Shown in pieces: positions 43,762-52,810 of a DNA stretch of 64,000 nucleotides. Under the pieces are notes generated by a model. That model was not told where the DNA came from, did not search any database, and saw nothing but the letters and a program-made list of their open reading frames with translations. This DNA is from Tenacibaculum caenipelagi. Lineage in GTDB: Bacteria > Bacteroidota > Bacteroidia > Flavobacteriales > Flavobacteriaceae. A program made the translations under genes and the position numbers. The stretch is taken from the NCBI RefSeq assembly GCF_004363005.1, contig NZ_SNYH01000004.1, positions 124,001-188,000 on the forward strand, read 5' to 3'. Position 1 is the first letter of the stretch; each line of letters begins with the position of its first letter.

Positions 43762-44650
43762 GTTTAAAGTAATAGCCAACCACAGGAATACTTGCTAAAG
43801 CAAGTAAAAATATAAATTGATTTACGGTGTATAAAAACTTATAATTTTTAATATCTGAGGCATTTATTAAAAGGTAAATATAGTATAACTGAGGTATATT
43901 GCCTAAAAGGATTATAGTACTAAAAATAAACCTATTTTTAATAAAAGTAATAGCAATAGAAAAAATTAAAACCCAAGTGATAATAGATAATGCCAAAGCA
44001 ATGTTTTTGGCTCTTTTTCTACCTAATAAAATAGGAAGCGTCTTTTGATTGTGTATGTTATCCTCATTAGTATTAATTATATCAACAATAATTTCTCTTG
44101 AAATATTACCTAAAAACGATATTAAAACATAGAGCATCGTTACCATTTGTAGTTTAAAAAACAAATTCCATTGACTAGGGGATAAGTTTGTGGGAAAATC
44201 AAACCACCATAATGATAATACAGCAAAAGGTTTAAGAAAGGAAGTAATAATACCGCTAAAAAAGTTTTTGATAGGGTTGTTTTTTGAGTACAGTATTACA
44301 GCTATTGGACAAAGAATGAAAATTAATCCATACCAGGGTTTATGAATTTTAAAAGATAGGATAAAACCAACAGAAACTCCCAGAATTAATAAATAAGAAG
44401 AGTTTATTTTTACTTTTTCTAAAGGTATTGATATTTTGCTTTTCTTTTGTTGGTTTCTATAAAAAAAACTGATTAAATATCCTGAGGCTAATAATAATGC
44501 GCTAGAAATAGAAAGAAGCCCTAAATCGAAAAATGAAAGTGTGGTTTTAAAACTGTAACCACATAAAAAGCAAAACTTAAATAAAAATAAAATGAGAATA
44601 AAATATACGATTTTCTTCCATTGAATAATGCTAAAAAAAGTATTATTCAT
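43748..44650 (-). CDS. degenerate UbiA-family prenyltransferase-like protein
   Basis: 300 residues with about nine membrane segments in the UbiA superfamily pattern. The second aspartate-rich motif is partly kept (REIIVDIINTNED followed by KTLPILLGRKRAK). The first, normally NDxxDxxxD near residue 65, is replaced by SGYLISFFYRNQQKK with no aspartate. The relatives at this locus in Flavobacteriaceae are annotated as geranylgeranylglycerol-phosphate geranylgeranyltransferase-like. Without the first metal site, catalysis is doubtful. It overlaps smpB by one base (TAATG) and maf by 14. Confidence 0.85.
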   Translation of the reverse strand: MNNTFFSIIQWKKIVYFILILFLFKFCFLCGYSFKTTLSFFDLGLLSISSALLLASGYLISFFYRNQQKKSKISIPLEKVKINSSYLLILGVSVGFILSFKIHKPWYGLIFILCPIAVILYSKNNPIKNFFSGIITSFLKPFAVLSLWWFDFPTNLSPSQWNLFFKLQMVTMLYVLISFLGNISREIIVDIINTNEDNIHNQKTLPILLGRKRAKNIALALSIITWVLIFSIAITFIKNRFIFSTIILLGNIPQLYYIYLLINASDIKNYKFLYTVNQFIFLLALASIPVVGYYFKHVIE

Positions 44651-45108
44651 TAATTAAAAGCCTTTTTTATGCGGGCTAAATCACGTTTACTGTCACGCTC
44701 TTTAATAGTTTGTCTTTTGTCATGAGTTTTCTTTCCTTTTGCAAGAGCAATTTCTAACTTAGCCCAACCATTTTCATTTATGAACAAGCGTAAGGGTACT
44801 ATAGTATTCCCTTTTGATTCTACTTCTTTTTCAAGTTTTCTTAATTCTTTTTTATTGAGTAGTAAACGACGCTCACTTTTCGGTTTGTGATTATAATGAT
44901 GTCCGAAGGCATATTCTTCAATATACATATTTACGACAAAGAGTTCTCCTTTATCGTTAAACTCACAAAAGCTTTCTGTAATTCGAGCTTTACTTTGACG
45001 TATTGATTTTATTTCAGTACCAGTAAGTTGAATTCCTGCTGTGTACTTATCAAGTATCTCGTATTCAAAACGAGCTTTTTTATTCTGTATGTTGATGTTT
45101 TTTTGCAT
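44650..45108 (-). CDS. smpB: SsrA-binding protein SmpB
   Basis: 152 residues. SmpB brings tmRNA to stalled ribosomes. The family marks are NKKARFEYEILDKYTAGIQL, LTGTEIKSIRQ, the KKTHDKRQTIKERD segment and the basic tail ending in RIKKAFN, which enters the decoding site. A TATATTTG box (45119-45126, minus) ends 11 bases ahead of the ATG. It is the first gene of the smpB-ubiA-like-maf run. The tmRNA gene is not in the window. Confidence 0.95.
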   Translation of the reverse strand: MQKNINIQNKKARFEYEILDKYTAGIQLTGTEIKSIRQSKARITESFCEFNDKGELFVVNMYIEEYAFGHHYNHKPKSERRLLLNKKELRKLEKEVESKGNTIVPLRLFINENGWAKLEIALAKGKKTHDKRQTIKERDSKRDLARIKKAFN

Positions 45109-45118
45109 AAATGGAACA

Positions 45119-45126
45119 CAAATATA
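45119..45126 (-). promoter_or_regulatory. promoter -7 box TATATTTG for smpB
   Basis: A perfect TAnnTTTG on the minus strand, 11 bases from the smpB ATG, implying a very short leader. Confidence 0.5.
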
Positions 45127-45199
45127 ACTATAATTTTAAGTTGTTAAATAAAATTATTAAGCTATGATTTAAGTCATATTTTTAGGAGGTGAAGGAAGG

Positions 45200-45207
45200 T
45201 AGTTTTG
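45200..45207 (+). promoter_or_regulatory. promoter -7 box TAGTTTTG
   Basis: A perfect TAnnTTTG 23 bases before the barrel gene at 45230. The Shine-Dalgarno-like AGGAGGTG at 45184-45191 lies upstream of it and so is not in the message. Confidence 0.5.
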
Positions 45208-45229
45208 TTCAAAATTAAAATTTATAATT

Positions 45230-45865
45230 ATGAAGAAAATTATATTAAGTATTGTATTAGGAATGTTATTTTTTAGCAATGTAAATGCTCAGGAAACCAA
45301 CAAAGTAGAAGACTTTAAAAAATGGCAAACTCGCTTTAGATGGGTGAGTGTTTTACCAAATGAATCTGCAACAATAGGAACCATTGGGGGAAATGTTGAA
45401 ATAGGTGAAAATTTCATTCCTGAACTTGATTTTACGTATTATTTTACCGAAAACATAGCTGCAGAATTAATTTTAGGAACAACTAATCACGATGTTAAGG
45501 TCATAAACACAGCTTTAGGCAATGTAGATTTAGGAGATGTTTGGTTATTACCTCCAACTTTAACCTTACAATATCATTTTAATGTAAACGATTTTAAACC
45601 TTATGTGGGAGCGGGGGTAAACTATACTATCTTTTACAATGCAGATCCAGGAGCAGTTGTAGATGTCGATTATAAAAATGGGTTTGGATACGCTCTTCAG
45701 TTAGGTTTTGACTATGATTTAGATGATACCTGGTTTTTGAATGTAGATGCAAAATATGTAGGACTAAGTACAGATGTAACTGTTGATGCAGGTATTGCAA
45801 CTGTTCCTGCTGAAGTAGATATTAATCCTTTATTGATAGGTTTTGGGGTAGGGATAAGATTTTAA
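45230..45865 (+). CDS. outer membrane beta-barrel protein, OmpW-like
   Basis: 211 residues. A signal peptide (KKIILSIVLGMLFFSNVNAQ) precedes a barrel with features of the OmpW family: ELDFTYYFTENIAAELILG, PPTLTLQYHFN, PYVGAGVNYT, and a terminal Phe (GVGIRF). OmpW-type barrels are small hydrophobic-solute channels of the outer membrane. It is a single-gene unit ending in a terminator. Confidence 0.87.
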   Translation: MKKIILSIVLGMLFFSNVNAQETNKVEDFKKWQTRFRWVSVLPNESATIGTIGGNVEIGENFIPELDFTYYFTENIAAELILGTTNHDVKVINTALGNVDLGDVWLLPPTLTLQYHFNVNDFKPYVGAGVNYTIFYNADPGAVVDVDYKNGFGYALQLGFDYDLDDTWFLNVDAKYVGLSTDVTVDAGIATVPAEVDINPLLIGFGVGIRF

Positions 45866-45888
45866 TTACACTCAAGAGAAAATATTTT

Positions 45889-45914
45889 AAGAGCCGCAAT
45901 TTGCGGCTCTTTCT
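45889..45914 (+). terminator. intrinsic terminator after the OmpW-like gene
   Basis: AAGAGCCGCAA pairs with TTGCGGCTCTT, followed by a short T-rich tail. Confidence 0.85.
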
Positions 45915-45957
45915 GTGTTTAATTTTCATACGATAAAAACGTGCCTAAAAATGAAAT

Positions 45958-46386
45958 CTACTCAACCTTAATTAGTTTTGCAGGCTTTGGTTTTGCTTCT
46001 TCTAACTTAGGAATCGTAATTTTTAATTCGCCATTTTCATAAGCTGCCTTTATTTTTTCACTATCTACAATACCTTTTGGTAGTGTAAAACTTCTTTTAA
46101 ATGACATGTAGCTATACTCTTTTCGTGTATAATTGTCATTATGGTTCTCTTGACTTTCTTTTTTCTCTGATGAAATTGTTAGAATGTCGTTTTCAAGATG
46201 AATCTTAAAATCTTCTTTACTCATTCCAGGTGCTGCAACATTCACCATAAACTCATTTTCAGTTTCTTTAATGTTTACAGCAGGTAATGTGGTGTTGGTG
46301 TCAGAGAAGTTAGTAGCCGACCAATCTCTTAAAAATTCATTAAAAACATTAGGAAATGCTGGGAAATCTGTTCTCTTTAATAACAT
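45958..46386 (-). CDS. small heat shock protein, Hsp20 family
   Basis: 142 residues with an alpha-crystallin domain (about 35-130: EFMVNVAAPGMSKEDFKIHL, then YMSFKRSFTLPKGI and AAYENGELKITIPK). The short hydrophobic N-terminus and the tail for oligomer assembly are normal. It holds unfolding proteins for ClpB and other chaperones, and lies directly downstream of clpB on the same strand, past a clear terminator, so it is probably a separate heat-inducible unit. Confidence 0.93.
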   Translation of the reverse strand: MLLKRTDFPAFPNVFNEFLRDWSATNFSDTNTTLPAVNIKETENEFMVNVAAPGMSKEDFKIHLENDILTISSEKKESQENHNDNYTRKEYSYMSFKRSFTLPKGIVDSEKIKAAYENGELKITIPKLEEAKPKPAKLIKVE

Positions 46387-46447
46387 AACTTTACTTTTTT
46401 TGGTTAAACATTAATTTTAATGTTATAGTTCAAAAAAAATACCAATT

Positions 46448-46497
46448 TAAAAAAGCGACATTTTTTCATTGTAGGAAATGAAAAAATGTCACTTTTT
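46448..46497 (-). terminator. terminator of clpB
   Basis: A 19-base-pair stem with one mismatch (AAAAG-GACATTTTTTCATT against its complement) lies between clpB and hsp20, with a T-run on the minus strand. Confidence 0.85.
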
Positions 46498-46519
46498 ACC
46501 TGGTTTACAGTGGTTTATG

Positions 46520-49123
46520 TTAGTTTTTAATTAAGTCGGTTTGATTTCTAAAGACTAATTCATCATCAAATGCGTCTAATAATATAATACTATCGGTAGT
46601 TACTTTTCCGGATAAAATTTCTTTAGATAGTTGATTTAAAACTTCTTTTTGAATAACACGTTTTACAGGACGTGCACCAAATTCAGGTTGATATCCTTTA
46701 ATAGCTAAATAAGCAATGGCTTCATTGGTAGCATCAAAAGTTATGTTTTGTTTTGCAATCATCTTTTTAACGCTATTCAATTGTAGTTTTACAATCTCTT
46801 TAATGTTTTCTTCTGATAGCGGAGTAAACATAATAATATCGTCAATTCTGTTTAAAAACTCAGGTCTTACAGATTGTTTTAATAATCCTAAAACCTCTGT
46901 TTTGGCTAATTCCATAGTTGTATGGATGTTGCTTTTCATATTATCAAATTTCTCTTGAATAATATGACCTCCCATGTTAGAGGTCATGATAATGATAGTG
47001 TTTTTAAAATCAGCAACACGACCTTTATTATCAGTTAGTCTACCTTCATCTAATACTTGTAGTAGAATGTTAAAAGTATCAGGATGTGCTTTTTCAATTT
47101 CATCTAATAATACAACAGAATAAGGTTTTCTACGAACCGCTTCTGTTAATTGTCCTCCTTCATCATATCCTACATATCCTGGAGGTGCTCCTACTAATCT
47201 ACTTACCGAATGACGCTCTTGGTATTCACTCATATCAATACGAGTCATTGCATTTTCATCATCGAATAAATATTCAGCTAATGCCTTGGCTAACTCTGTT
47301 TTACCAACTCCAGTAGTACCTAAGAATAAGAATGAGCCTATAGGTTTATTTGGATTTTGTAATCCAGATCTTGAACGACGTACTGCATCAGAAACTGCTT
47401 CGATAGCTTCTTCTTGACCTACCACACGTCTGTGTAGCTCATCTTCTAATTTTAGTAATTTTTCACGTTCAGATTGTAGCATTTTAGTTACAGGAATCCC
47501 TGTCCATTTTGCTACTACTTCAGCAATGTCATCATAGGTAACCTCTTCTTTAATTAGAGAGTTTTCTTGCTGATTTGCTAAAACTTCCTGTTGTTTATCA
47601 AGTTCTTCTTGAGCATCTTTAATTTTACCATAACGTAACTCAGCAACCTTACCATAATCACCATTACGTTCGGCTTTCTCGGCTTCTAGTTTGTAGTTTT
47701 CAATATCTATTTTTAAACTTTGAATAGTATCTACAATACTTTTTTCCGATTGCCATTTCGCATTAATTTCATTACGCTCTTCTTTTAGATTTGCTAAATC
47801 AGCATTTAAAGATTTTAACTTAGTTTCGTCATTTTCACGTTTAATTGCTTCAATCTCAATTTCTAATTGCATAATCTTACGATCCAGTACATCTAATTCT
47901 TCAGGTTTCGAATTGATTTCCATACGTAATTTAGAGGCAGCTTCATCCATTAAATCGATAGCTTTATCAGGTAAAAAACGATTGGTAATATAACGTTGTG
48001 ATAATTCTACAGCACCAATAATAGCTTCATCTTTAACACGAACTTTGTGGTGTGCTTCGTATTTGTCTTTAATACCACGTAAAATTGAAATAGCGCTTTC
48101 AGTATCAGGTTCGTCTACCATCACTTTTTGAAAACGACGCTCTAAAGCTTTGTCTTTTTCAAAGTACTTTTGGTATTCATCTAGCGTAGTTGCTCCAATT
48201 GCTCTTAATTCGCCACGAGCTAAAGCAGGTTTTAAAATATTGGCCGCATCCATAGCGCCTTGCCCCCCCCCAGCACCTACTAAAGTGTGGATTTCATCAA
48301 TAAATAATACAATATCTCCTTCCGATTTAGTTACTTCTTTTACTACTGATTTTAAGCGTTCTTCAAATTCACCTTTATATTTAGCTCCAGCAATTAAAGC
48401 TCCCATGTCTAAAGAAAAAATTTGTTTATCCTTTAGGTTTTCAGGAACATCACCACGAATAATACGGTGTGCTAGCCCTTCTGCAATAGCGGTTTTACCA
48501 GTACCAGGCTCTCCTACAAGAATAGGGTTGTTTTTTGTTCTACGAGATAAGATTTGTAACAAGCGTCTAATTTCTTCATCACGTCCAATAACAGGGTCTA
48601 ATTTTCCGTCCTGCGCTAATTGATTTAAATTTTTAGCATATTTATTTAAAGAATTGTAAGTTTCCTCGGCACTTTGAGAAGTAACACGATTCCCTTTACG
48701 TAATTCTTCAATTGCTGCTGTTAAGCTTTTTTCTGTAACACCTTGGTCTTTTAAAACTTGTGCTATTTGACTTTTTGACTTAAAAATACCTAAGATTAAG
48801 TGTTCAATAGAAACATATTCATCGTTCATTTTTTTTGCGATGATAGCCGCTTCGTTGAGTGCTTTATTAGCTTCACGAGAGAGCATTAATTCAGCACCGG
48901 TAACCTTAGAGAAACTTTCTATTTGTTTGTCTAAAACTTGCTGTATAACATCAATATTTATGTTAAGTTTTTTTAATATAAATGGTAATACATTTTCGTC
49001 AACTAAAAGTAGTGCTTTAAAAATGTGCTCGTTTTCTATTAAGTTGTTACCATAACTTTGCGCTAATTGTTGCGCCTGTTGTATGGTTTCTTGGGATTTT
49101 ATTGTATAATTGTTAAAATTCAT
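46520..49123 (-). CDS. clpB: ATP-dependent disaggregase ClpB
   Basis: 867 residues. An N-terminal Clp domain, first AAA+ module (GEPGTGKTA), a coiled-coil middle domain (about 395-525, absent in ClpA/ClpC) and a second AAA+ module (GTTGVGKTE) occur in the ClpB order. No ClpP-binding tripeptide is seen. ClpB rescues aggregated proteins with DnaK. A run of nine Cs on the plus strand (48263-48271) encodes the GGG of GAGGGQGAMD; it is long for this AT-rich DNA. Hsp20 lies directly downstream. Confidence 0.96.
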   Translation of the reverse strand: MNFNNYTIKSQETIQQAQQLAQSYGNNLIENEHIFKALLLVDENVLPFILKKLNINIDVIQQVLDKQIESFSKVTGAELMLSREANKALNEAAIIAKKMNDEYVSIEHLILGIFKSKSQIAQVLKDQGVTEKSLTAAIEELRKGNRVTSQSAEETYNSLNKYAKNLNQLAQDGKLDPVIGRDEEIRRLLQILSRRTKNNPILVGEPGTGKTAIAEGLAHRIIRGDVPENLKDKQIFSLDMGALIAGAKYKGEFEERLKSVVKEVTKSEGDIVLFIDEIHTLVGAGGGQGAMDAANILKPALARGELRAIGATTLDEYQKYFEKDKALERRFQKVMVDEPDTESAISILRGIKDKYEAHHKVRVKDEAIIGAVELSQRYITNRFLPDKAIDLMDEAASKLRMEINSKPEELDVLDRKIMQLEIEIEAIKRENDETKLKSLNADLANLKEERNEINAKWQSEKSIVDTIQSLKIDIENYKLEAEKAERNGDYGKVAELRYGKIKDAQEELDKQQEVLANQQENSLIKEEVTYDDIAEVVAKWTGIPVTKMLQSEREKLLKLEDELHRRVVGQEEAIEAVSDAVRRSRSGLQNPNKPIGSFLFLGTTGVGKTELAKALAEYLFDDENAMTRIDMSEYQERHSVSRLVGAPPGYVGYDEGGQLTEAVRRKPYSVVLLDEIEKAHPDTFNILLQVLDEGRLTDNKGRVADFKNTIIIMTSNMGGHIIQEKFDNMKSNIHTTMELAKTEVLGLLKQSVRPEFLNRIDDIIMFTPLSEENIKEIVKLQLNSVKKMIAKQNITFDATNEAIAYLAIKGYQPEFGARPVKRVIQKEVLNQLSKEILSGKVTTDSIILLDAFDDELVFRNQTDLIKN

Positions 49124-49281
49124 ATCGTTTATTTTTTATCAGAGAAAGTCAAAATCAATACCATCTTTATTTTTTTATTTAAAAACGCCATTTTGTCTTT
49201 AAAACACAGGTGATTGCTGACTTTTTGACTGCTTTAACTTGTTTATAATATAACCGATATTAAATTAATAAATATATAGGA

Positions 49282-49668
49282 ATGTTGAATAGTTTTTTTA
49301 ACTCTATGAAGAGTAATACTTCAAAGAAGGAATCTTTTATAAATTGGATTCCATTAACGGATATAAAACAATTAGGAGAAATTAAAATTCAGTCAGAAAA
49401 TGAACCTATAGTAATCTTTAAACATTCTACCAGATGTGGTATTAGCAGCATGGTAATAAAACGTTTTGAAAATAGCTTTGATGAAGAGTTGAAAAGTTTT
49501 AAAATGTATTACTTAGACTTGCTTAGTTATAGAGAAATATCGAATGAAATAGCTCATTCATTTCATGTAATACATCAATCTCCTCAGTTATTGGTAATTG
49601 AAAAAGGAAAGGTGGTAACTCATGCTTCTCATTATGATATAGGTCAAGTAGATTTGAAAAAAATCTAA
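49282..49668 (+). CDS. ytxJ: bacillithiol system protein YtxJ (thioredoxin-like)
   Basis: A 128-residue single-domain thioredoxin fold. The active site is a monothiol-type CGIS in STRCGISSMVIKRF near residue 53, with Pro in the conserved cis-proline spot (HQSPQLLVIE). This is the YtxJ/BrxC family, a bacilliredoxin-type protein of bacillithiol-using bacteria, including many Bacteroidota. No bacillithiol synthesis gene is in the window. It is divergent from clpB and is followed by a weak hairpin and the helicase gene. Confidence 0.87.
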   Translation: MLNSFFNSMKSNTSKKESFINWIPLTDIKQLGEIKIQSENEPIVIFKHSTRCGISSMVIKRFENSFDEELKSFKMYYLDLLSYREISNEIAHSFHVIHQSPQLLVIEKGKVVTHASHYDIGQVDLKKI

Positions 49669-49708
49669 AAAAACTCCCAATTTTAGTGGGATTTCCTTAA
49701 ATACCTCG

Positions 49709-49716
49709 TATTTTTG
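49709..49716 (+). promoter_or_regulatory. promoter -7 box TATTTTTG for the helicase gene
   Basis: A perfect TAnnTTTG 23 bases before the TTG start codon at 49739. No -33 TTG is seen. Confidence 0.45.
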
Positions 49717-49738
49717 CATATTTCAAAATTATAGAGAT

Positions 49739-51295
49739 TTGAGTAACGAAACAGCAACTTCACAACCCAAGAAAGGAAAAAATTTATACGATTATCAAAA
49801 AGAAGCATTGCACAAAATTTTTAAAAGTTTTGAAGATGCTCCAGAAAACTATCACTTATTATACCAACTTCCAACAGGAGGTGGTAAAACGGTTATTTTC
49901 TCTGAAATAACCCGTCAATACTTAAAACATCATCAAAAGAAAGTATTGATAATGACACATCGAATTGAATTATGTAAGCAAACAGCAAGAATGCTTAGTG
50001 AATTTGGTGTTGAAAATAAAATTATTGATAGTAAAGCGAGTTTAGATGATCAAGATAGATATGATTGCTTTGTCGCGATGGTAGAAACATTGAATAATCG
50101 TTTAAACGACGATATGTTAGATATTTCTGATGTAGGTTTGGTAATTATTGATGAGGCACATTACAATTCATTTACTAAATTATTTAAGTTTTTTGAAAAA
50201 TCATTCTTACTAGGAGTAACTGCTACACCTTTAAGTTCGAATATAAAGCTTCCAATGAAAGACAATTATGATGAGCTAATTGTTGGTGAAAGTATTGGTT
50301 CTTTAATAGAAAATGAATACTTGGCTAAGGCAAGCATATACTCTTATAATGTAGGATTAACTTCGTTAGAAGTAGGTGCAAACGGAGATTATACCGTAAA
50401 ATCATCTGAAGATTTATATACCAATACTGATATGCTTTCTAAGCTGTTACAAGCTTATGAAGAAAGAGCCAAAGGAACTAAAACCTTGATTTTTAATAAT
50501 GGTATTAACACATCATTACATGTGTTTGATACTTTTAAAAGAGCAGGGTACCCTATTGCTCATTTAGATAATACAAATACAAAAAAAGAACGCGATTTAA
50601 TCTTAAAGTGGTTTCATAAAACTCCAAATGCGATTATTACTTCAGTTAGTATTTTGACAACTGGGTTTGATGAGCCATCAGTACAATCAATCATTTTAAA
50701 TAGAGCTACAAAATCGTTAACTCTGTATTATCAGATGATTGGTCGTGGTTCTCGTATTTTTCCAGGAAAATCAGAATTTAATGTAATTGATTTAGGAAAT
50801 AACTTTCATCGTTTTGGACCTTGGGGAGCCGATTTAGATTGGCAAAAGATGTTTAGAGCTCCTAATTTCTATTTAGATAATTTATTGTCTGATGAAGAGA
50901 TTGAAAGTGAGTTCAGATATGAATTACCGGCAGATGTAAAAGCTGAATTCGCGAATTCAGAAGACTTATATTTTGATGTTAAAAAAGTTTATAGAGATAC
51001 TATACAAGGAGGAGAATCTTCAAAACGAGTATTAGAAAAATCAATCGAGCATCATGCTAAAATGTGCGTAGAAAACAGTGAAGATGTTTTTGATGCATTA
51101 ATTTTGGCAAAAATGTTAGGAGGAGATATTGATGATAGAATTTATAGATATTCTAAATGTATCTCTAAAAGTACCCATAATTTTATTGATTGGTTACAAG
51201 ATGACTACCGTAAAAAATTAAATACATATTTACGTAGTAATTTTGATGAAGTGTATGAACAAATTCATGGACATCCACCACCAGAAGAAGAGTAA
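49739..51295 (+). CDS. superfamily II DEAD/DEAH-box helicase
   Basis: 518 residues. An SF2 core: Q-like LYDYQKEAL, Walker A PTGGGKTVIF near 46-55, DEAH box VIIDEAHYNSF, GVTATPL, and helicase C motifs TGFDEPSV and MIGRGSRIFPGK. A C-terminal ~150-residue extension has no recognised domain. It resembles type III restriction/UvrB-like helicases but no methylase or nuclease partner is next to it. The start appears to be TTG at 49739; the next Met comes only after motif I. Confidence 0.88.
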   Translation: MSNETATSQPKKGKNLYDYQKEALHKIFKSFEDAPENYHLLYQLPTGGGKTVIFSEITRQYLKHHQKKVLIMTHRIELCKQTARMLSEFGVENKIIDSKASLDDQDRYDCFVAMVETLNNRLNDDMLDISDVGLVIIDEAHYNSFTKLFKFFEKSFLLGVTATPLSSNIKLPMKDNYDELIVGESIGSLIENEYLAKASIYSYNVGLTSLEVGANGDYTVKSSEDLYTNTDMLSKLLQAYEERAKGTKTLIFNNGINTSLHVFDTFKRAGYPIAHLDNTNTKKERDLILKWFHKTPNAIITSVSILTTGFDEPSVQSIILNRATKSLTLYYQMIGRGSRIFPGKSEFNVIDLGNNFHRFGPWGADLDWQKMFRAPNFYLDNLLSDEEIESEFRYELPADVKAEFANSEDLYFDVKKVYRDTIQGGESSKRVLEKSIEHHAKMCVENSEDVFDALILAKMLGGDIDDRIYRYSKCISKSTHNFIDWLQDDYRKKLNTYLRSNFDEVYEQIHGHPPPEEE

Positions 51296-51307
51296 AATAA
51301 ATAATGA

Positions 51308-51343
51308 CAAAAAAATCCAGTTCGAAAGAACTGGATTTTTAGT
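51308..51343. terminator. terminator between the helicase and fahA genes
   Basis: AAAATCCAGTTC pairs with GAACTGGATTTT around a GAAA loop. It can serve both convergent genes. Confidence 0.88.
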
Positions 51344-51362
51344 ATATACTATTTTGCTAGAT

Positions 51363-52643
51363 TTATTCTTTTGCAGGTAAAACTTTACCAGAACATTCAC
51401 CAAAACCAATACGAACGTTATCATTCTTGCAATAACCACGCATAATTACGGTGTCATTGTCATTAATAAATTTACGTTCACTACCATCGTTCATCTTTAT
51501 AGGATTCTGACCTCTCCAAGTTAATTCTAACATAGAACCAAAACTATCTTTTGTAGGACCAGAAATAGTACCACTACCCATCATATCACCAGCATTTACA
51601 GGACATCCATTAACAGTATGATGTGTTAATTGTTGTACCATAGTCCAGTACATATATTTAAAGTTAGAATTACAAACTACAGTTTCTTCTTTACCTTCTG
51701 GTTGAATAGCCATTTGTAAGTTAATATCGTAACTATCTTTTCCCTCTTTGCGTAAATACGGTAAAGGCTCATATACTTGTTTAGGGTTGTCTACTCTAAA
51801 AGGCTCTAAAGCATCTAAGGTTACAATCCAAGGAGAAATAGTAGATGCAAAGTTCTTACCTAAGAAAGGGCCTAAAGGCACATATTCCCAAGCTTGAATA
51901 TCACGAGCAGACCAGTCATTAAACAACACTAATCCAAAGATATAATCTTCAGCTTCATCAATAGGAATTCTATCTCCTAAATCATTAGCTACAGTAGTTA
52001 TAAAAGCCATTTCTAATTCAAAATCTAATAATTTTGAAGGACCAAAATTAGGGGTTGTTTCTCCTTCATTTGGTCTTTGTTGTCCAATAGGACGACGGAT
52101 TGGTGTACCAGATGGAACTATAGAAGAACTTCTACCATGATAACCAATAGGAATTTGTAACCAGTTAGGGAATAAGGCATTTTCAGGATCTCTAAACAAG
52201 CTACCTACATTAGTAGCATGTTCTTTACTTGCATAAAAATCGGTATAATCACCAACAGATACAGGAAGTTGCATTTCAACTTCATCCATTCTAAAGATTA
52301 TTTTGTCTTTATGTTCAGCATTGTCACGTAAATCGGTATTTTCAGCATCAAAGATATCAGCAATTCTATTGCGAACTAAACGCCATGTTTTACGTCCATC
52401 GGCAATAAAATCATTTAAAGTATCTTGCAGAAAAATATCATCTGTTAAAGGAATACCTTTAAAGTATCCTAATTGATGTAAAGCACCTAAATCGATAGCG
52501 TAATCACCAATCCTTGTACCAATGGTTATTATATCATCTTTTGTAAGAAAAACCCCAAAAGGTATATTTTGAATAGGAAAATCTGAGTTTTCTGCAACAG
52601 ATAACCAAGATTTTCTATTCGGATTATTAGCAGTTATTTCCAT
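51363..52643 (-). CDS. fahA: fumarylacetoacetase
   Basis: 426 residues. The last enzyme of tyrosine/phenylalanine degradation, cleaving fumarylacetoacetate to fumarate and acetoacetate. Catalytic features are clear: SVGDYTDFYASKEHATNVG (calcium Asp and general base His), IGYHGRSSSIVPSG, LDFELEMAFI with metal Glu residues, and GTISGPTKDSFGSMLEL. It has an unusually good promoter (TTG-N21-TAGGTTTG) and stands alone, divergent from glyA. Confidence 0.95.
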   Translation of the reverse strand: MEITANNPNRKSWLSVAENSDFPIQNIPFGVFLTKDDIITIGTRIGDYAIDLGALHQLGYFKGIPLTDDIFLQDTLNDFIADGRKTWRLVRNRIADIFDAENTDLRDNAEHKDKIIFRMDEVEMQLPVSVGDYTDFYASKEHATNVGSLFRDPENALFPNWLQIPIGYHGRSSSIVPSGTPIRRPIGQQRPNEGETTPNFGPSKLLDFELEMAFITTVANDLGDRIPIDEAEDYIFGLVLFNDWSARDIQAWEYVPLGPFLGKNFASTISPWIVTLDALEPFRVDNPKQVYEPLPYLRKEGKDSYDINLQMAIQPEGKEETVVCNSNFKYMYWTMVQQLTHHTVNGCPVNAGDMMGSGTISGPTKDSFGSMLELTWRGQNPIKMNDGSERKFINDNDTVIMRGYCKNDNVRIGFGECSGKVLPAKE

Positions 52644-52666
52644 TTATCGTTTTGTTATATTTTCAT

Positions 52667-52698
52667 CAAACCTACATATTTTTTTCAATTTACCCCAA
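52667..52698 (-). promoter_or_regulatory. promoter of fahA
   Basis: On the minus strand, TTG (52698-52696) and TAGGTTTG (52674-52667) are 21 bases apart, an ideal Bacteroidota promoter 24 bases before the ATG. Confidence 0.78.
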
Positions 52699-52777
52699 AA
52701 AGATGAGTAAAAAAAATGCGAAAGTGTTTTTGTAAATACTTCTTATAAAATCCGTAAAAATTGAAGAATAAAATTAG

Positions 52778-52785
52778 TACTTTTG
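52778..52785 (+). promoter_or_regulatory. promoter -7 box TACTTTTG for glyA
   Basis: A perfect TAnnTTTG 25 bases before the glyA ATG. The nearest TTG (52761) is only 14 bases upstream, shorter than usual. Confidence 0.5.
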
Positions 52786-52810
52786 ACCACTTTATGTAAC
52801 AACACACAAC

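Noticed and set aside
43762..43779. Longer maf starting at the TTG at 43779
   Set aside because: The family starts at the SNK/KYTIILASNSPRR region. The ATG at 43761 gives a normal length and a smaller overlap.
48150..48623. Open reading frame of 157 codons on the plus strand inside clpB
   Set aside because: Antisense to the conserved first AAA+ module of ClpB; serine-rich and without domain features.
49672..49697. Hairpin TCCCA/TGGGA after ytxJ as a strong terminator
   Set aside because: The stem is only about five pairs and the T-tail is broken, so it may only weaken read-through into the helicase gene.
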